Shown piece after piece: positions 8,816 to 16,056 of a DNA stretch of 64,000 nucleotides. The stretch covers positions 186,001-250,000 of the forward strand of contig NZ_CANLVZ010000005.1 of assembly GCF_947494755.1 (NCBI RefSeq). Direction: 5' to 3'. The translations under genes and the position numbers were made by a program. This DNA comes from an uncultured Tateyamaria sp. Its GTDB lineage: Bacteria > Pseudomonadota > Alphaproteobacteria > Rhodobacterales > Rhodobacteraceae. How positions within the stretch are numbered: position 1 is the first letter of the stretch; each line of letters opens with the position of its first letter. The notes below the pieces were generated by a model. That model had not been told where the DNA came from. It was given only the letters and a program-made list of their open reading frames with translations, and searched no databases.

Positions 8816-9849
8816 GTGATGTCGGCCAAATGTACCAGACCTTGGATGTCTTGTGCCCGATGCATGTGGTGTTGTCGGCGACCGGTCATGTGACCCATGC
8901 CGGGCCAACGGTGCAGAAGCTACGGCCTGATACGGCCATGATCGGGCGTCGGTTCCTCGAAATTTTTGACCTCAAACGCCCGCGGGCGATCTCGACAATG
9001 GACCAGTTGCGCGATACCGCAGGCACAAAGTTGCATTTGCAGCTGCGCGATGCCCCCCAGACCGAAGTAAAAGGTATTCTGGTGCCAGGGTTTGCGCCGG
9101 ATCATAGCATCGTGAACCTGTCCTTTGGTATTTCCGTTGTCGATGCGGTGTCGGACTATGCGCTGAGCAGCGCTGATTTCGCGGCCACGGATCTGACGGT
9201 GGAAATGCTGTATCTGGTCGAGGCAAAGTCGGCCGCCATGGACGCCTCGCGCAAGCTGAACCTGCGGTTGCAAGGCGCGATGATCGCCGCCGAAGAACAG
9301 GCGTTTACCGACACGCTGACGGGGCTGAAAAACCGCCGGGCCATGGATCATGTGCTGGCCCGTCATATCCAATGGGACACGCGCTTTGGTCTGATGCAGA
9401 TCGATCTGGACTGGTTCAAAGCGGTGAACGACACCCTCGGCCATGCGGCAGGAGATCATGTGTTGCAGACTGTGGCCCGCGTCATGGTCGAGGAAACCCG
9501 TGAAACAGACACCGTGGCCCGTGTCGGTGGTGATGAATTCGTGATCATCCTGCCCCATGCCAAAGGGCCCGATAGCCTGCTGAGCATCGGTCGGCGCATC
9601 ATCAAACGACTGTCCCGACCGATCCCCTTTCAGGGGGAGGAGTGCAAGATTTCAGCCAGCATAGGCGCCGCGGTCTTTGAGCCGGAATCAGGCCTGACAG
9701 TGGCGGAGATTCTCGACAATGCGGATGTGGCTTTGTACGCCTCCAAGCATGGCGGGCGCAGCCAACAGACCATTTACCACCCGGACCTGCGCGCACAGAC
9801 ACACAACCTCGCGCCGCCGGTCGGGCGCGCCGATACCCGGACCGCGTAG
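8812..9849 (+). CDS. HNOBA-like / GGDEF diguanylate cyclase
   Basis: A 345-residue protein. The N-terminal part (about 1-120: VLCPMHVVLSATGHVTHAGP, then GRRFLEIFDLKRPR) resembles the heme-NO-binding-associated PAS-like domain found with H-NOX proteins. A helical linker (about 130-165) leads to a GGDEF domain with LTGLKNRRAMD, active-site GGDEF at 239-243 and an I-site RETD at 230-233. It should therefore synthesise cyclic di-GMP with product feedback. The ATGA overlap with the H-NOX-like gene shows the two are made together, and the H-NOX protein is the likely regulator of this cyclase. Confidence 0.88.
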   Translation: MSDVGQMYQTLDVLCPMHVVLSATGHVTHAGPTVQKLRPDTAMIGRRFLEIFDLKRPRAISTMDQLRDTAGTKLHLQLRDAPQTEVKGILVPGFAPDHSIVNLSFGISVVDAVSDYALSSADFAATDLTVEMLYLVEAKSAAMDASRKLNLRLQGAMIAAEEQAFTDTLTGLKNRRAMDHVLARHIQWDTRFGLMQIDLDWFKAVNDTLGHAAGDHVLQTVARVMVEETRETDTVARVGGDEFVIILPHAKGPDSLLSIGRRIIKRLSRPIPFQGEECKISASIGAAVFEPESGLTVAEILDNADVALYASKHGGRSQQTIYHPDLRAQTHNLAPPVGRADTRTA

Positions 9850-10048
9850 ATCGCAGGACATTGGCAGGCCTGAGGCTTTGCCACCGTGGACGATGAGTCG
9901 GCCTTGGATCGGCAAATTCCAAGGCGCGCCCCATTTCCATCCGGCTCCGTTTGCAGGATGTTTTGACCGTTGTGGTCTTTGATCCCTGTAAGTATTTGAT
10001 GCGCCTTCGTGATGAGCGCGGTTTGCCGGACCAACCATTCCCGCAAAG
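9850..10048. other. Unassigned spacer upstream of the puc control region
   Basis: About 200 bases between the cyclase stop and the first PpsR box. Frames are open in places on the minus strand but show no family motif, no ribosome site and no match to neighbouring codon use. Nothing recognisable is seen; it may be decayed coding DNA or a long promoter region. Confidence 0.35.
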
Positions 10049-10066
10049 TGTCAGGATATATTTACA
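10049..10066 (+). promoter_or_regulatory. PpsR/CrtJ-type operator, site 1
   Basis: TGTCAGGATATATTTACA fits TGT-N12-ACA exactly. PpsR (CrtJ) represses photosynthesis genes in oxygen or high light through such boxes, usually in pairs. It lies about 120 bases before pucB. Confidence 0.85.
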
Positions 10067-10074
10067 CTTGAAAT

Positions 10075-10092
10075 TGTAAGTTTTTGCTGACA
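10075..10092 (+). promoter_or_regulatory. PpsR/CrtJ-type operator, site 2
   Basis: TGTAAGTTTTTGCTGACA is a second exact TGT-N12-ACA box, eight bases after the first. This close tandem arrangement is the usual form for cooperative binding by PpsR. The pucB promoter is expected to overlap these sites. Confidence 0.85.
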
Positions 10093-10185
10093 CTCTGGCT
10101 GGTACAGTGTGTGTTTAGAGGCGACAGGACCGGGGCATGGCAAGCCTGATTCTGGCGCAAAGCTTCGAAACACGGAGGAATGAAC

Positions 10186-10341
10186 GTGGCGGATAGTGAC
10201 GACAAAGTGTGGCCGACGGGGCTCACGCTTGAAGAGGCTGAGGAAGTCCACAGCTACCTCATCGATGGGACGCGCGTCTTTGGCGCAATTGCCCTTTTGG
10301 CCCACATCTTGGTCGCTGTGTCGACCCCGTGGTTGGGATAG
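10186..10341 (+). CDS. pucB: Light-harvesting LH2 beta polypeptide
   Basis: A 51-residue protein, too short for standard ORF cut-offs. It matches Puc[30 protein letters not shown], and a C-terminal STPWLG. H40 is the expected axial ligand of a B850-type bacteriochlorophyll; H22 is the other conserved His. A single membrane helix spans about 26-46. The GTG at 10186 is preferred to an ATG at 10180: it gives the 51-residue length of R. sphaeroides PucB and places the GGAGG (10174-10178) seven bases upstream, whereas the ATG would be only one base away. pucA follows after 12 bases. Confidence 0.93.
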   Translation: MADSDDKVWPTGLTLEEAEEVHSYLIDGTRVFGAIALLAHILVAVSTPWLG

Positions 10342-10353
10342 GGGAGTCCTCAC

Positions 10354-10701
10354 ATGAACAATGCAAAAATGTGGTTGGTCGTAAATCCAACAGTTGGTGT
10401 GCCGCTGTTTCTGAGCGCGGTTGCGGTCGGATCCTTCGCGGTTCATGTCGCAGTGCTCAGCAACACATCCTGGGTGTCTGACTTCTTGTCGGGCAACGAA
10501 CTGGGCTCGGGTGACGAGGTGTCTGCAAGGCTGCTGCCGAATGCGGACACAGATGTGGCCAAGGCGACTTACGTCGTGCCCGGCGCGGATGGGTCACGTG
10601 AAGTGACGATCATCATGTCCGATGGCACGCCCGTCAAAGCGATCCTGCAACCATCTGAGTTGCATGCCGCGTCAGGCGCAACGCCACTGATCTCGCAATA
10701 A
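10354..10701 (+). CDS. pucA: Light-harvesting LH2 alpha polypeptide with long C-terminal extension
   Basis: The first 48 residues are a typical LH2 alpha chain: KMWLVVNPTVGVPLFLSAVAV, one membrane helix, and H31 as bacteriochlorophyll ligand. Met1 would ligate the B800 pigment. Positions 44 and 45, usually Tyr-Tyr or Tyr-Trp in B850 antennae, are Phe and Leu, the pair seen in B800-820 (LH3) complexes. The protein then continues for about 67 residues (49-115), a hydrophilic tail expected on the periplasmic side; ordinary alpha chains are about 53-60 long. A GGGGAG site lies at 10341-10346, overlapping the pucB stop, so pucBA are translated together. Confidence 0.92.
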   Translation: MNNAKMWLVVNPTVGVPLFLSAVAVGSFAVHVAVLSNTSWVSDFLSGNELGSGDEVSARLLPNADTDVAKATYVVPGADGSREVTIIMSDGTPVKAILQPSELHAASGATPLISQ

Positions 10702-10707
10702 AACACA

Positions 10708-10737
10708 TCAGCCCGCGCTGTAGGCAGGGCGGGCTGA
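10708..10737 (+). promoter_or_regulatory. Intercistronic hairpin between pucA and pucC
   Basis: TCAGCCCGC at 10708-10716 pairs perfectly with GCGGGCTGA at 10729-10737. There is no T-run. In purple bacteria such hairpins stabilise the abundant pucBA message and limit readthrough into pucC, giving more antenna subunits than assembly factor. Confidence 0.8.
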
Positions 10738-10793
10738 GCACGTCCAGGGGCGGGCGCGCGACGCGCGGCACGTCGGAATATGGCGGACCACGC

Positions 10794-12251
10794 ATGTTCG
10801 ACTATCGTACATATGCAACGCGGAAATTGGCGGCTGTTGGCCCCAAATATCTGCCGTTTGCGGATGTGGCGAGTGACGAGGTCCCCCTGTCGCGTCTTTT
10901 ACGTTTGTCGTTGTTTCAGGTCACTGTCGGGATGGCGTTGGTGTTGCTTGTCGGCACGCTGAACCGGGTGATGATCGTTGAGCTGTCAGTGCCCGCGACG
11001 CTTGTGGCGTTGATGCTGGCACTGCCTTTGATATTTGCGCCGCTGCGGACCCTGATCGGTTTCAAGTCGGACACCCATGTCTCGGCCCTTGGCCTGCGCC
11101 GCGTGCCCTATATCTGGAAGGGCACATTGCTGCAATTTGGCGGCTTTGCGATCATGCCCTTCGCGCTGCTTGTGCTGTCGGGATATGGCGAGGCGGTCGA
11201 TGCGCCCCGCTGGATCGGATACAGTTCTGCGGCGCTGTCGTTTCTGCTGGTGGGGGCCGGGGTGCACATGGTGCAGACCATCGGCTTAGCTTTGGCCACT
11301 GATCTGGTCCCGCAAGAGGATCACCCCAAGGTCGTTGGACTGATGTATGTCATGTTGTTGCTTGGCATGGTCGCGAGTGCGCTGGTTTTTGGCGCGCTGC
11401 TGGAGACCTACACGCCGGGCCGGTTGATCCAAGTCATACAGGGGGCGGCCGTCGCGACGGTTGCGCTGAACATGTGCGCCATGTGGAAGCAGGAGGCCCG
11501 CAATCGCCCCCGTGCAGCTGCCATGAAGGCCGCGCAACCCGTTGAATTTACACACGCCCTTTCCAGCCTTATCAAGGCCAAGGGCATGACCTGTTTGCTT
11601 GGCGTGATCGCCCTGGGCACATTCGGCTTTGGTATGGCGGATGTCCTGCTGGAACCTTACGGCGGACAGGTTCTGGGCCTGTCGGTGGCGGGCACGACCA
11701 AGCTGACCGCACTCTTGGCAGCCGGAACACTTTGCGGCTTCGTGCTGGCGGCGCGCAATCTGGGGCAGGGCGGATCGCCCACCCGGTTTTCCATGATCGG
11801 GGCGGCCATCGGTATCCCCGGGTTCCTGGCGGTCATTGTGTCGGCGCAAGGCTTTGGCATCCCGTTGTTTCTCGCAGGCACGCTGGCCACCGGGATTGGC
11901 GCGGGCCTGTTCGGACACGCCACTTTGACTGCGACCATCCGCAACGCGCCCAAGGACCGCATCGGCCTCGCGCTTGGCGCGTGGGGTGCCGTGCAGGCGA
12001 CGGCGGCGGGCATCGGCATTGCTTTGGCCGGGATTGTGCGTGATGTCATTGTGGGCTGGCACGGCGATGTTGGACGCGCCGCGCAAACGCCCTACACTTT
12101 GGTATTCATGATAGAAATCGTGTTTCTTGTATTGGCCATTCTGATCTTGCTGCCGACCTTGAAACGCCCTTTACGACCTAATGATCGGCTGGAACTGTGC
12201 GCGCCTGCTGAACCGACAAACCAAAATTCAAACCCGGTGGAGGTTCCATGA
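10794..12251 (+). CDS. pucC: PucC, LH2 assembly factor of the BCD/MFS family
   Basis: A 485-residue inner-membrane protein with twelve predicted helices. Family hallmarks are the N-terminal KYLPFADVASDEVPLSRLLRLSLFQ region, GTLNRVMIVELSVPA, and FKSDTHVSALGLRRVPYIWKG between helices 2 and 3. PucC belongs to the bacteriochlorophyll-delivery subfamily of major facilitators and is needed for LH2 assembly, probably by bringing pigment or holding subunits. It lies 92 bases after pucA, beyond a stable hairpin. Its stop overlaps the next ATG by four bases, coupling it to the repeat-containing protein. Confidence 0.92.
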   Translation: MFDYRTYATRKLAAVGPKYLPFADVASDEVPLSRLLRLSLFQVTVGMALVLLVGTLNRVMIVELSVPATLVALMLALPLIFAPLRTLIGFKSDTHVSALGLRRVPYIWKGTLLQFGGFAIMPFALLVLSGYGEAVDAPRWIGYSSAALSFLLVGAGVHMVQTIGLALATDLVPQEDHPKVVGLMYVMLLLGMVASALVFGALLETYTPGRLIQVIQGAAVATVALNMCAMWKQEARNRPRAAAMKAAQPVEFTHALSSLIKAKGMTCLLGVIALGTFGFGMADVLLEPYGGQVLGLSVAGTTKLTALLAAGTLCGFVLAARNLGQGGSPTRFSMIGAAIGIPGFLAVIVSAQGFGIPLFLAGTLATGIGAGLFGHATLTATIRNAPKDRIGLALGAWGAVQATAAGIGIALAGIVRDVIVGWHGDVGRAAQTPYTLVFMIEIVFLVLAILILLPTLKRPLRPNDRLELCAPAEPTNQNSNPVEVP

Positions 12252-12931
12252 CCAATATTATCTCACGTGTATTCGAGGATGAGGCCGCAGCCCGCTATGC
12301 GGCCGAACGGATCGTGTTTCGCGGGGTGCCAAGCCGTGACGTCAAAGTGATCGCGGGCTCGGATGCCGAGGCCACGAACGCCAAGATGGCCCAAGCCGAA
12401 GTGGATGACGGCACGATGAGTGCATATGCTTCGGCGCTGGAGAAAGGGCAGGCCGTTCTTGTCGTGCGGGCCACCTACAAACCGCTGACAGCGGCCACGG
12501 TTGTGCGCGATCTGCTGTCCAAGATGGACACCATCGATGTTGGCGATGTGGTCGAGGATTACTACCGTGTCGATGGCCCCGAGGTCGCCTCCAGCGTGCT
12601 CAAAGAGCATCCGCTCTTCCTGACGGTGCGGTTTGACCGCACGGGGTATTCCGGTGGGCCGGTCACCAAGGGTCTTGGGTGGCGCATGCTCAGCCAGCGG
12701 CGCGCCCGCACCTCGGCCATTCGCGGCGGTGGGTTCAAGTCGCGCGTGTTCTGGCCGATGCCCCTTTTGTCGACCAAACAGCGCAAGAAGTCCGTTATCA
12801 GCGGCGGGCGATACATGTCCAAGGCGTTCTGGCCAATGGCGCTTTTGTCGACGAAGCCCCGTTCGAATTCGGTGATAAAGGGCGGTGATTTGCCCTTGTC
12901 GCGTGCCTTGGGTTGGCCTGCCGTCAGCTGA
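12248..12931 (+). CDS. Puc-operon protein of unknown function with FWPM-LLST repeats
   Basis: A 227-residue soluble protein translationally coupled to pucC by an ATGA overlap. The N-terminal part (1-110) is a small alpha/beta fold starting VFEDEAAARYAAERIVFRGV, somewhat like stress proteins of the YflT type. The C-terminal part is made of repeats of 24-26 residues: R1 136-159, R2 160-185, R3 186-211 and a half copy R4 212-227. Repeats 2 and 3 share FWPMPLLSTK or FWPMALLSTK, flanked by GG and an S-V-I-S/K end. The tail is very basic and aromatic. No catalytic motif is recognised. Its place in the puc operon, ahead of the terminator, suggests a role in antenna assembly or regulation, but this is inference. 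Confidence 0.7.
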   Translation: MTNIISRVFEDEAAARYAAERIVFRGVPSRDVKVIAGSDAEATNAKMAQAEVDDGTMSAYASALEKGQAVLVVRATYKPLTAATVVRDLLSKMDTIDVGDVVEDYYRVDGPEVASSVLKEHPLFLTVRFDRTGYSGGPVTKGLGWRMLSQRRARTSAIRGGGFKSRVFWPMPLLSTKQRKKSVISGGRYMSKAFWPMALLSTKPRSNSVIKGGDLPLSRALGWPAVS

Positions 12932-12950
12932 TCACACCCCACATCTTTCG

Positions 12951-12982
12951 AGCGGCGTACCCATCGGGGCGCGCCGCTTTTT
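12951..12982 (+). terminator. Rho-independent terminator of the puc operon
   Basis: AGCGGCG at 12951-12957 pairs with CGCCGCT at 12972-12978, followed directly by TTTTT. It lies 20 bases after the last gene of the operon. Confidence 0.85.
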
Positions 12983-13057
12983 CATGCGCTGCGTCAAAGG
13001 CTTATGCGCGCAGCGTCTAACCCGTTGGTCATCTTGAGTTGTGCGGAAAGATGCAAT

Positions 13058-13132
13058 TGGCATCCCGTAGGGGAATCGAACCCCTCTTTCCAGGTTGAAA
13101 ACCTGGCGTCCTAACCGATAGACGAACGGGAC
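13058..13132 (-). tRNA. tRNA-Glu (anticodon UUC)
   Basis: Read on the minus strand, a full cloverleaf is present. The 5' end GTCCCGT pairs with ACGGGAT, giving a G-U first pair. The anticodon stem is CCAGG/CCTGG around TTTTCAA, and the T arm is GAGGGGTTCGATTCCCC. The anticodon is TTC, decoding Glu. The 3' GCCA is encoded at 13058-13061. Confidence 0.97.
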
Positions 13133-13211
13133 ACAAACTGTGAGCGGTGAGATAGGCGTTTCAGGGATAAGGCGCAACCCAAAAAGTTATCAAAATGATT
13201 TATCTCTGTTC

Positions 13212-14951
13212 TCAGGCCAGGGCGGCATCCTCCAGTCTCAGCTGCACCGATTGACGTCCCCGGAAACTGTTGATCTCAAGCCGTCCGGCCAAGTGAAACG
13301 GCGCGCCCCCATGGTCGATCAGCGCTTGCCCCAATGTGCTATCAAATGCGCCAAAGGCAATGGCATCGAGCCGCGCACCGCCGGTTTCGCCGAATGTGAC
13401 CTTGAGGTGCGTTTCCCCGACCCGGCGCGCATTCAGGATCCGCATGCCGGAAAACGCATAGCGGGGCGCGGGCGCACCTGCGCCGAACGGGCCCGCCGCG
13501 TCGATCTGTTCCAGCAATTCAATGGTTGCCGCGGCGGGCATCAAGGCCCCGTCCAATCGCAAGTCCGCAGGCCCGAGCGTGTCGGCCCCCTGACGCGCCA
13601 GCAATTCGCTCAGCCGCGCCATTGCGGCCTCGATCTTGTCTTCTGCCACGGTAAGCCCCGCAGCCATCTTGTGCCCGCCGCCCTTGATCAGCAGCCCCTC
13701 GGCGGCCAGCCGTTGGATGGGTGCGCCCAGATCAATGCCCGACACCGACCGCCCCGATCCTTTGCCGATCCCGTTCTCTATCCCGATCACGATGGAGGGA
13801 CGGTTTGTCGCCTCTTTAAGCCGGGCCGCCACGATCCCCACGACACCGGGATGCCAGCCCGCACCCGCCGCCCAGGCCAAAGCGCCATCGGTTCCGCGCG
13901 TCTCGCTCTGGGCGATGGCCTCGGCGCGCACCGTTGCCTCAATCTCGCGGCGATCCGCGTTCAGGGTGTTGAGCCGCTCGGCCAGCGCTTCGGCCTCGTG
14001 GGGGTCTTGCGTGCTCAGCAAACGTGCGCCCAGATCGGCCTGGCCAATCCGCCCGCCTGCGTTGATCCGTGGGCCAAGCATATAGCCCAGATGGTAGGGC
14101 GTGGGCGCTGTATCCATCCCCGCAATGTCCGCCAGTGCCACCAGGCCGGGCCGATCCCGCCGCCCCATGACGGTCAGCCCCTGGCGCACAAAGGCCCGGT
14201 TGACCCCGATCAGCGGGGCCACATCCGCAACGGTGGCGAGGCCAACAAGATCCAGCATCGACATCAGGTCGGGCCCTTGCGTCCCGGCCTCGCGCATCTG
14301 CCGCCCGGCCTCGACCAAGACTAGAAACACCACCGCCGCCGCACAGAGGTGCGCCAGGGCTCCGTCTTCGTCCTGCCGGTTGGGGTTCACGACGGCCAGG
14401 GCCGAGGGCAGGGTTTCGCCGCCCAAATGGTGATCCAGCACAATCACATCCGCCGCGGAGGCCGCGTCAATCGGACCATGGGACAAGGTTCCGCAATCCA
14501 CGCAGATGATCAGATCATGGCGCGCGGCGAGGTCCGCCATGGCGGCCTCATTGGGCCCATACCCTTCGTCGATTCGGTCGGGGACATAAAGCGTCGCGCT
14601 GTGGCCGAGCGCGTGCAGCCACGTGATCAGCAGGGCCGCCGAACTGCCCCCATCCACGTCATAATCGGCAAAGACGGCGATGCGCTGGCGCTGCTCGACA
14701 GCCGCCACAAGACGCGCGGCGGCAGGCTCCATATCCCGCAAACTGCGCGGATCGGGCATCAATGCACGTAAAGTCGGTGCCAGATAGGCGGCGGCCTCAG
14801 AGGCATCGACACCCATCCGGGCCAGGATCTGACAGACGGGGCGGGGCAGGCTGCTTTGCTGGGCCAGCGCCTCTGCCGCGCGGCTCAGCTCAGCGTCCGG
14901 GCCAACCCAACGCCGCCCGGTCAGGGACTGCTCTACATCCAGAAATGCCAT
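13212..14951 (-). CDS. recJ: Single-stranded-DNA-specific exonuclease RecJ
   Basis: A 579-residue DHH-family nuclease. Motif I is DYDVDG at 96-101 and motif III is DHH at 173-175, followed by LGG; these bind the catalytic divalent metals. The DHHA1-type region includes INAGGRIGQADLGARLL and the later KGSGRSVSGIDL and KGGGHKMAAGLT. RecJ degrades single strands 5' to 3' in recombinational and mismatch repair. The start at ATG 14951 follows a GGAAG site; an in-frame ATG at 15002 would run through a palindromic repeat. It is the last gene of the hom-glpX-recJ group. Confidence 0.95.
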   Translation of the reverse strand: MAFLDVEQSLTGRRWVGPDAELSRAAEALAQQSSLPRPVCQILARMGVDASEAAAYLAPTLRALMPDPRSLRDMEPAAARLVAAVEQRQRIAVFADYDVDGGSSAALLITWLHALGHSATLYVPDRIDEGYGPNEAAMADLAARHDLIICVDCGTLSHGPIDAASAADVIVLDHHLGGETLPSALAVVNPNRQDEDGALAHLCAAAVVFLVLVEAGRQMREAGTQGPDLMSMLDLVGLATVADVAPLIGVNRAFVRQGLTVMGRRDRPGLVALADIAGMDTAPTPYHLGYMLGPRINAGGRIGQADLGARLLSTQDPHEAEALAERLNTLNADRREIEATVRAEAIAQSETRGTDGALAWAAGAGWHPGVVGIVAARLKEATNRPSIVIGIENGIGKGSGRSVSGIDLGAPIQRLAAEGLLIKGGGHKMAAGLTVAEDKIEAAMARLSELLARQGADTLGPADLRLDGALMPAAATIELLEQIDAAGPFGAGAPAPRYAFSGMRILNARRVGETHLKVTFGETGGARLDAIAFGAFDSTLGQALIDHGGAPFHLAGRLEINSFRGRQSVQLRLEDAALA

Positions 14952-14970
14952 TCGCCCCCACTTCCTTTCG

Positions 14971-14992
14971 CCAAAAATACCTCCGCCGGAGG
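14971..14992. repeat. TATTTTTGG-flanked palindromic intergenic element, copy 1
   Basis: CCAAAAATA followed by CCTCCG-C-CGGAGG (14980-14992) is a perfect stem next to an A/T run. On the minus strand this reads as a GC stem followed by TATTTTTGG, a terminator-like form after glpX. Related elements with the same TATTTTTGG edge occur at 55391-55447 and, in part, at 36491-36530. Confidence 0.6.
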
Positions 14993-15021
14993 CGCACCTC
15001 AATGCACGCGCGCGCCGGATT

Positions 15022-15044
15022 GTAAGGCGGACGTGTCGTCCGCC
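15022..15044. repeat. Palindromic intergenic repeat, copy 2
   Basis: These 23 bases are identical to 641-663: GTAAGGCGGACG, TGT loop, CGTCCGCC. The element lies seven bases after the glpX stop on the minus strand and is probably its terminator, working with the next element at 14971-14992. Confidence 0.7.
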
Positions 15045-15050
15045 AAGACC

Positions 15051-16019
15051 TCAGACGGTGTGGGTCGGGGTGCGGTAGCTCATGCGCCGCACCGATCCGG
15101 TTTTCGAGCGCATCAGCAGTGTTTCGCAGGTCAACCAACCCGGTTCGCGGTGCACGGCGGCCAACAATGAACCGTCCGTCACGCCCGTCGCGGCAAAGAT
15201 CACATCCTGCGTCACCATCTCGTCGCGCGCATAGATCCGGTCCAGATCGGTGATCCCGGCCTTGGCCGCACGGCCGCGCTCGTCATCATTGCGGAACAGC
15301 AACTTGCCATAGATCTGGCCGCCCATGCACTTTAACGCGGCGGCCGCCAGCACTCCCTCGGGCGCGCCACCTTCGCCCATATACATGTCGATGCCCGTGG
15401 AGGGGTCGGCGCAGTGCATGACCCCCGCCACATCGCCATCGGTGATCAGACGGATCGACGCGCCGGTGCCGCGCACCGCTTCGATCATCGCCGTGTGGCG
15501 GGGACGTTCCAGAATGCAGACGGTGATGTCAGAGGCTTCGCAATTTTTGGCCTTGGCCAGCGCATGCACACGATCGGCGTGATCCATCTCGAGCGTGACG
15601 GTGTCGGTCGCAAAACCCGGCCCAATCGCCAGTTTGTCCATATAGACATCCGGCGCATGCAGCATCGATCCGCGCGGCCCCATCGCGATGACGGTCAGCG
15701 CGTTGGGCATGTCCTTGGCCGTCAGGGTTGTGCCCTCAAGTGGGTCAAGCGCGATATCCACCCCGGGCCCGTTCCCGGTGCCCACCTCTTCGCCGATATA
15801 AAGCATTGGCGCTTCGTCCCGTTCGCCTTCGCCGATGACCACCACGCCTGCAATGTCGAGCAAGTTCAACTGTTCGCGCATCGCGTTGACGGCTGCCTGA
15901 TCGGCGGCCTTTTCGTCGCCGTGCCCGACAAGGCGGGCCGAGGCGAGCGCGGCAGCCTCAGAGACACGGGCAAGGCCCAATGACAGCAAACGGTCCTGAA
16001 ATTGTGCAGTGGCGGTCAT
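15051..16019 (-). CDS. glpX: Class II fructose-1,6-bisphosphatase GlpX
   Basis: A 322-residue protein of the GlpX family. Diagnostic segments are AVNAMREQLN, GVVVIGEGERDEAPMLYIGEEVG, and DIALDPLEGTTLTAKDMPNA, which carry the acidic metal-binding and phosphate-binding residues, and GDVAGVMHCADPSTGIDMYMGEGGAPEGVLAAAALKC split over the later part. It hydrolyses fructose-1,6-bisphosphate in gluconeogenesis and, in phototrophs, the Calvin-type cycle. The start at ATG 16019 gives the family N terminus (MTATAQFQDRLLSLGLARV). It lies 37 bases after hom on the same strand. Confidence 0.95.
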   Translation of the reverse strand: MTATAQFQDRLLSLGLARVSEAAALASARLVGHGDEKAADQAAVNAMREQLNLLDIAGVVVIGEGERDEAPMLYIGEEVGTGNGPGVDIALDPLEGTTLTAKDMPNALTVIAMGPRGSMLHAPDVYMDKLAIGPGFATDTVTLEMDHADRVHALAKAKNCEASDITVCILERPRHTAMIEAVRGTGASIRLITDGDVAGVMHCADPSTGIDMYMGEGGAPEGVLAAAALKCMGGQIYGKLLFRNDDERGRAAKAGITDLDRIYARDEMVTQDVIFAATGVTDGSLLAAVHREPGWLTCETLLMRSKTGSVRRMSYRTPTHTV

Positions 16020-16056
16020 GGCAAAATCCTTTTTGTGAAAATTTCGGGCACTAGGG

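Noticed and set aside
9850-10048. Minus-strand open frame before the puc operon as a gene
   Set aside because: No ribosome site, no family motif and poor codon pattern; treated as spacer or decayed DNA.
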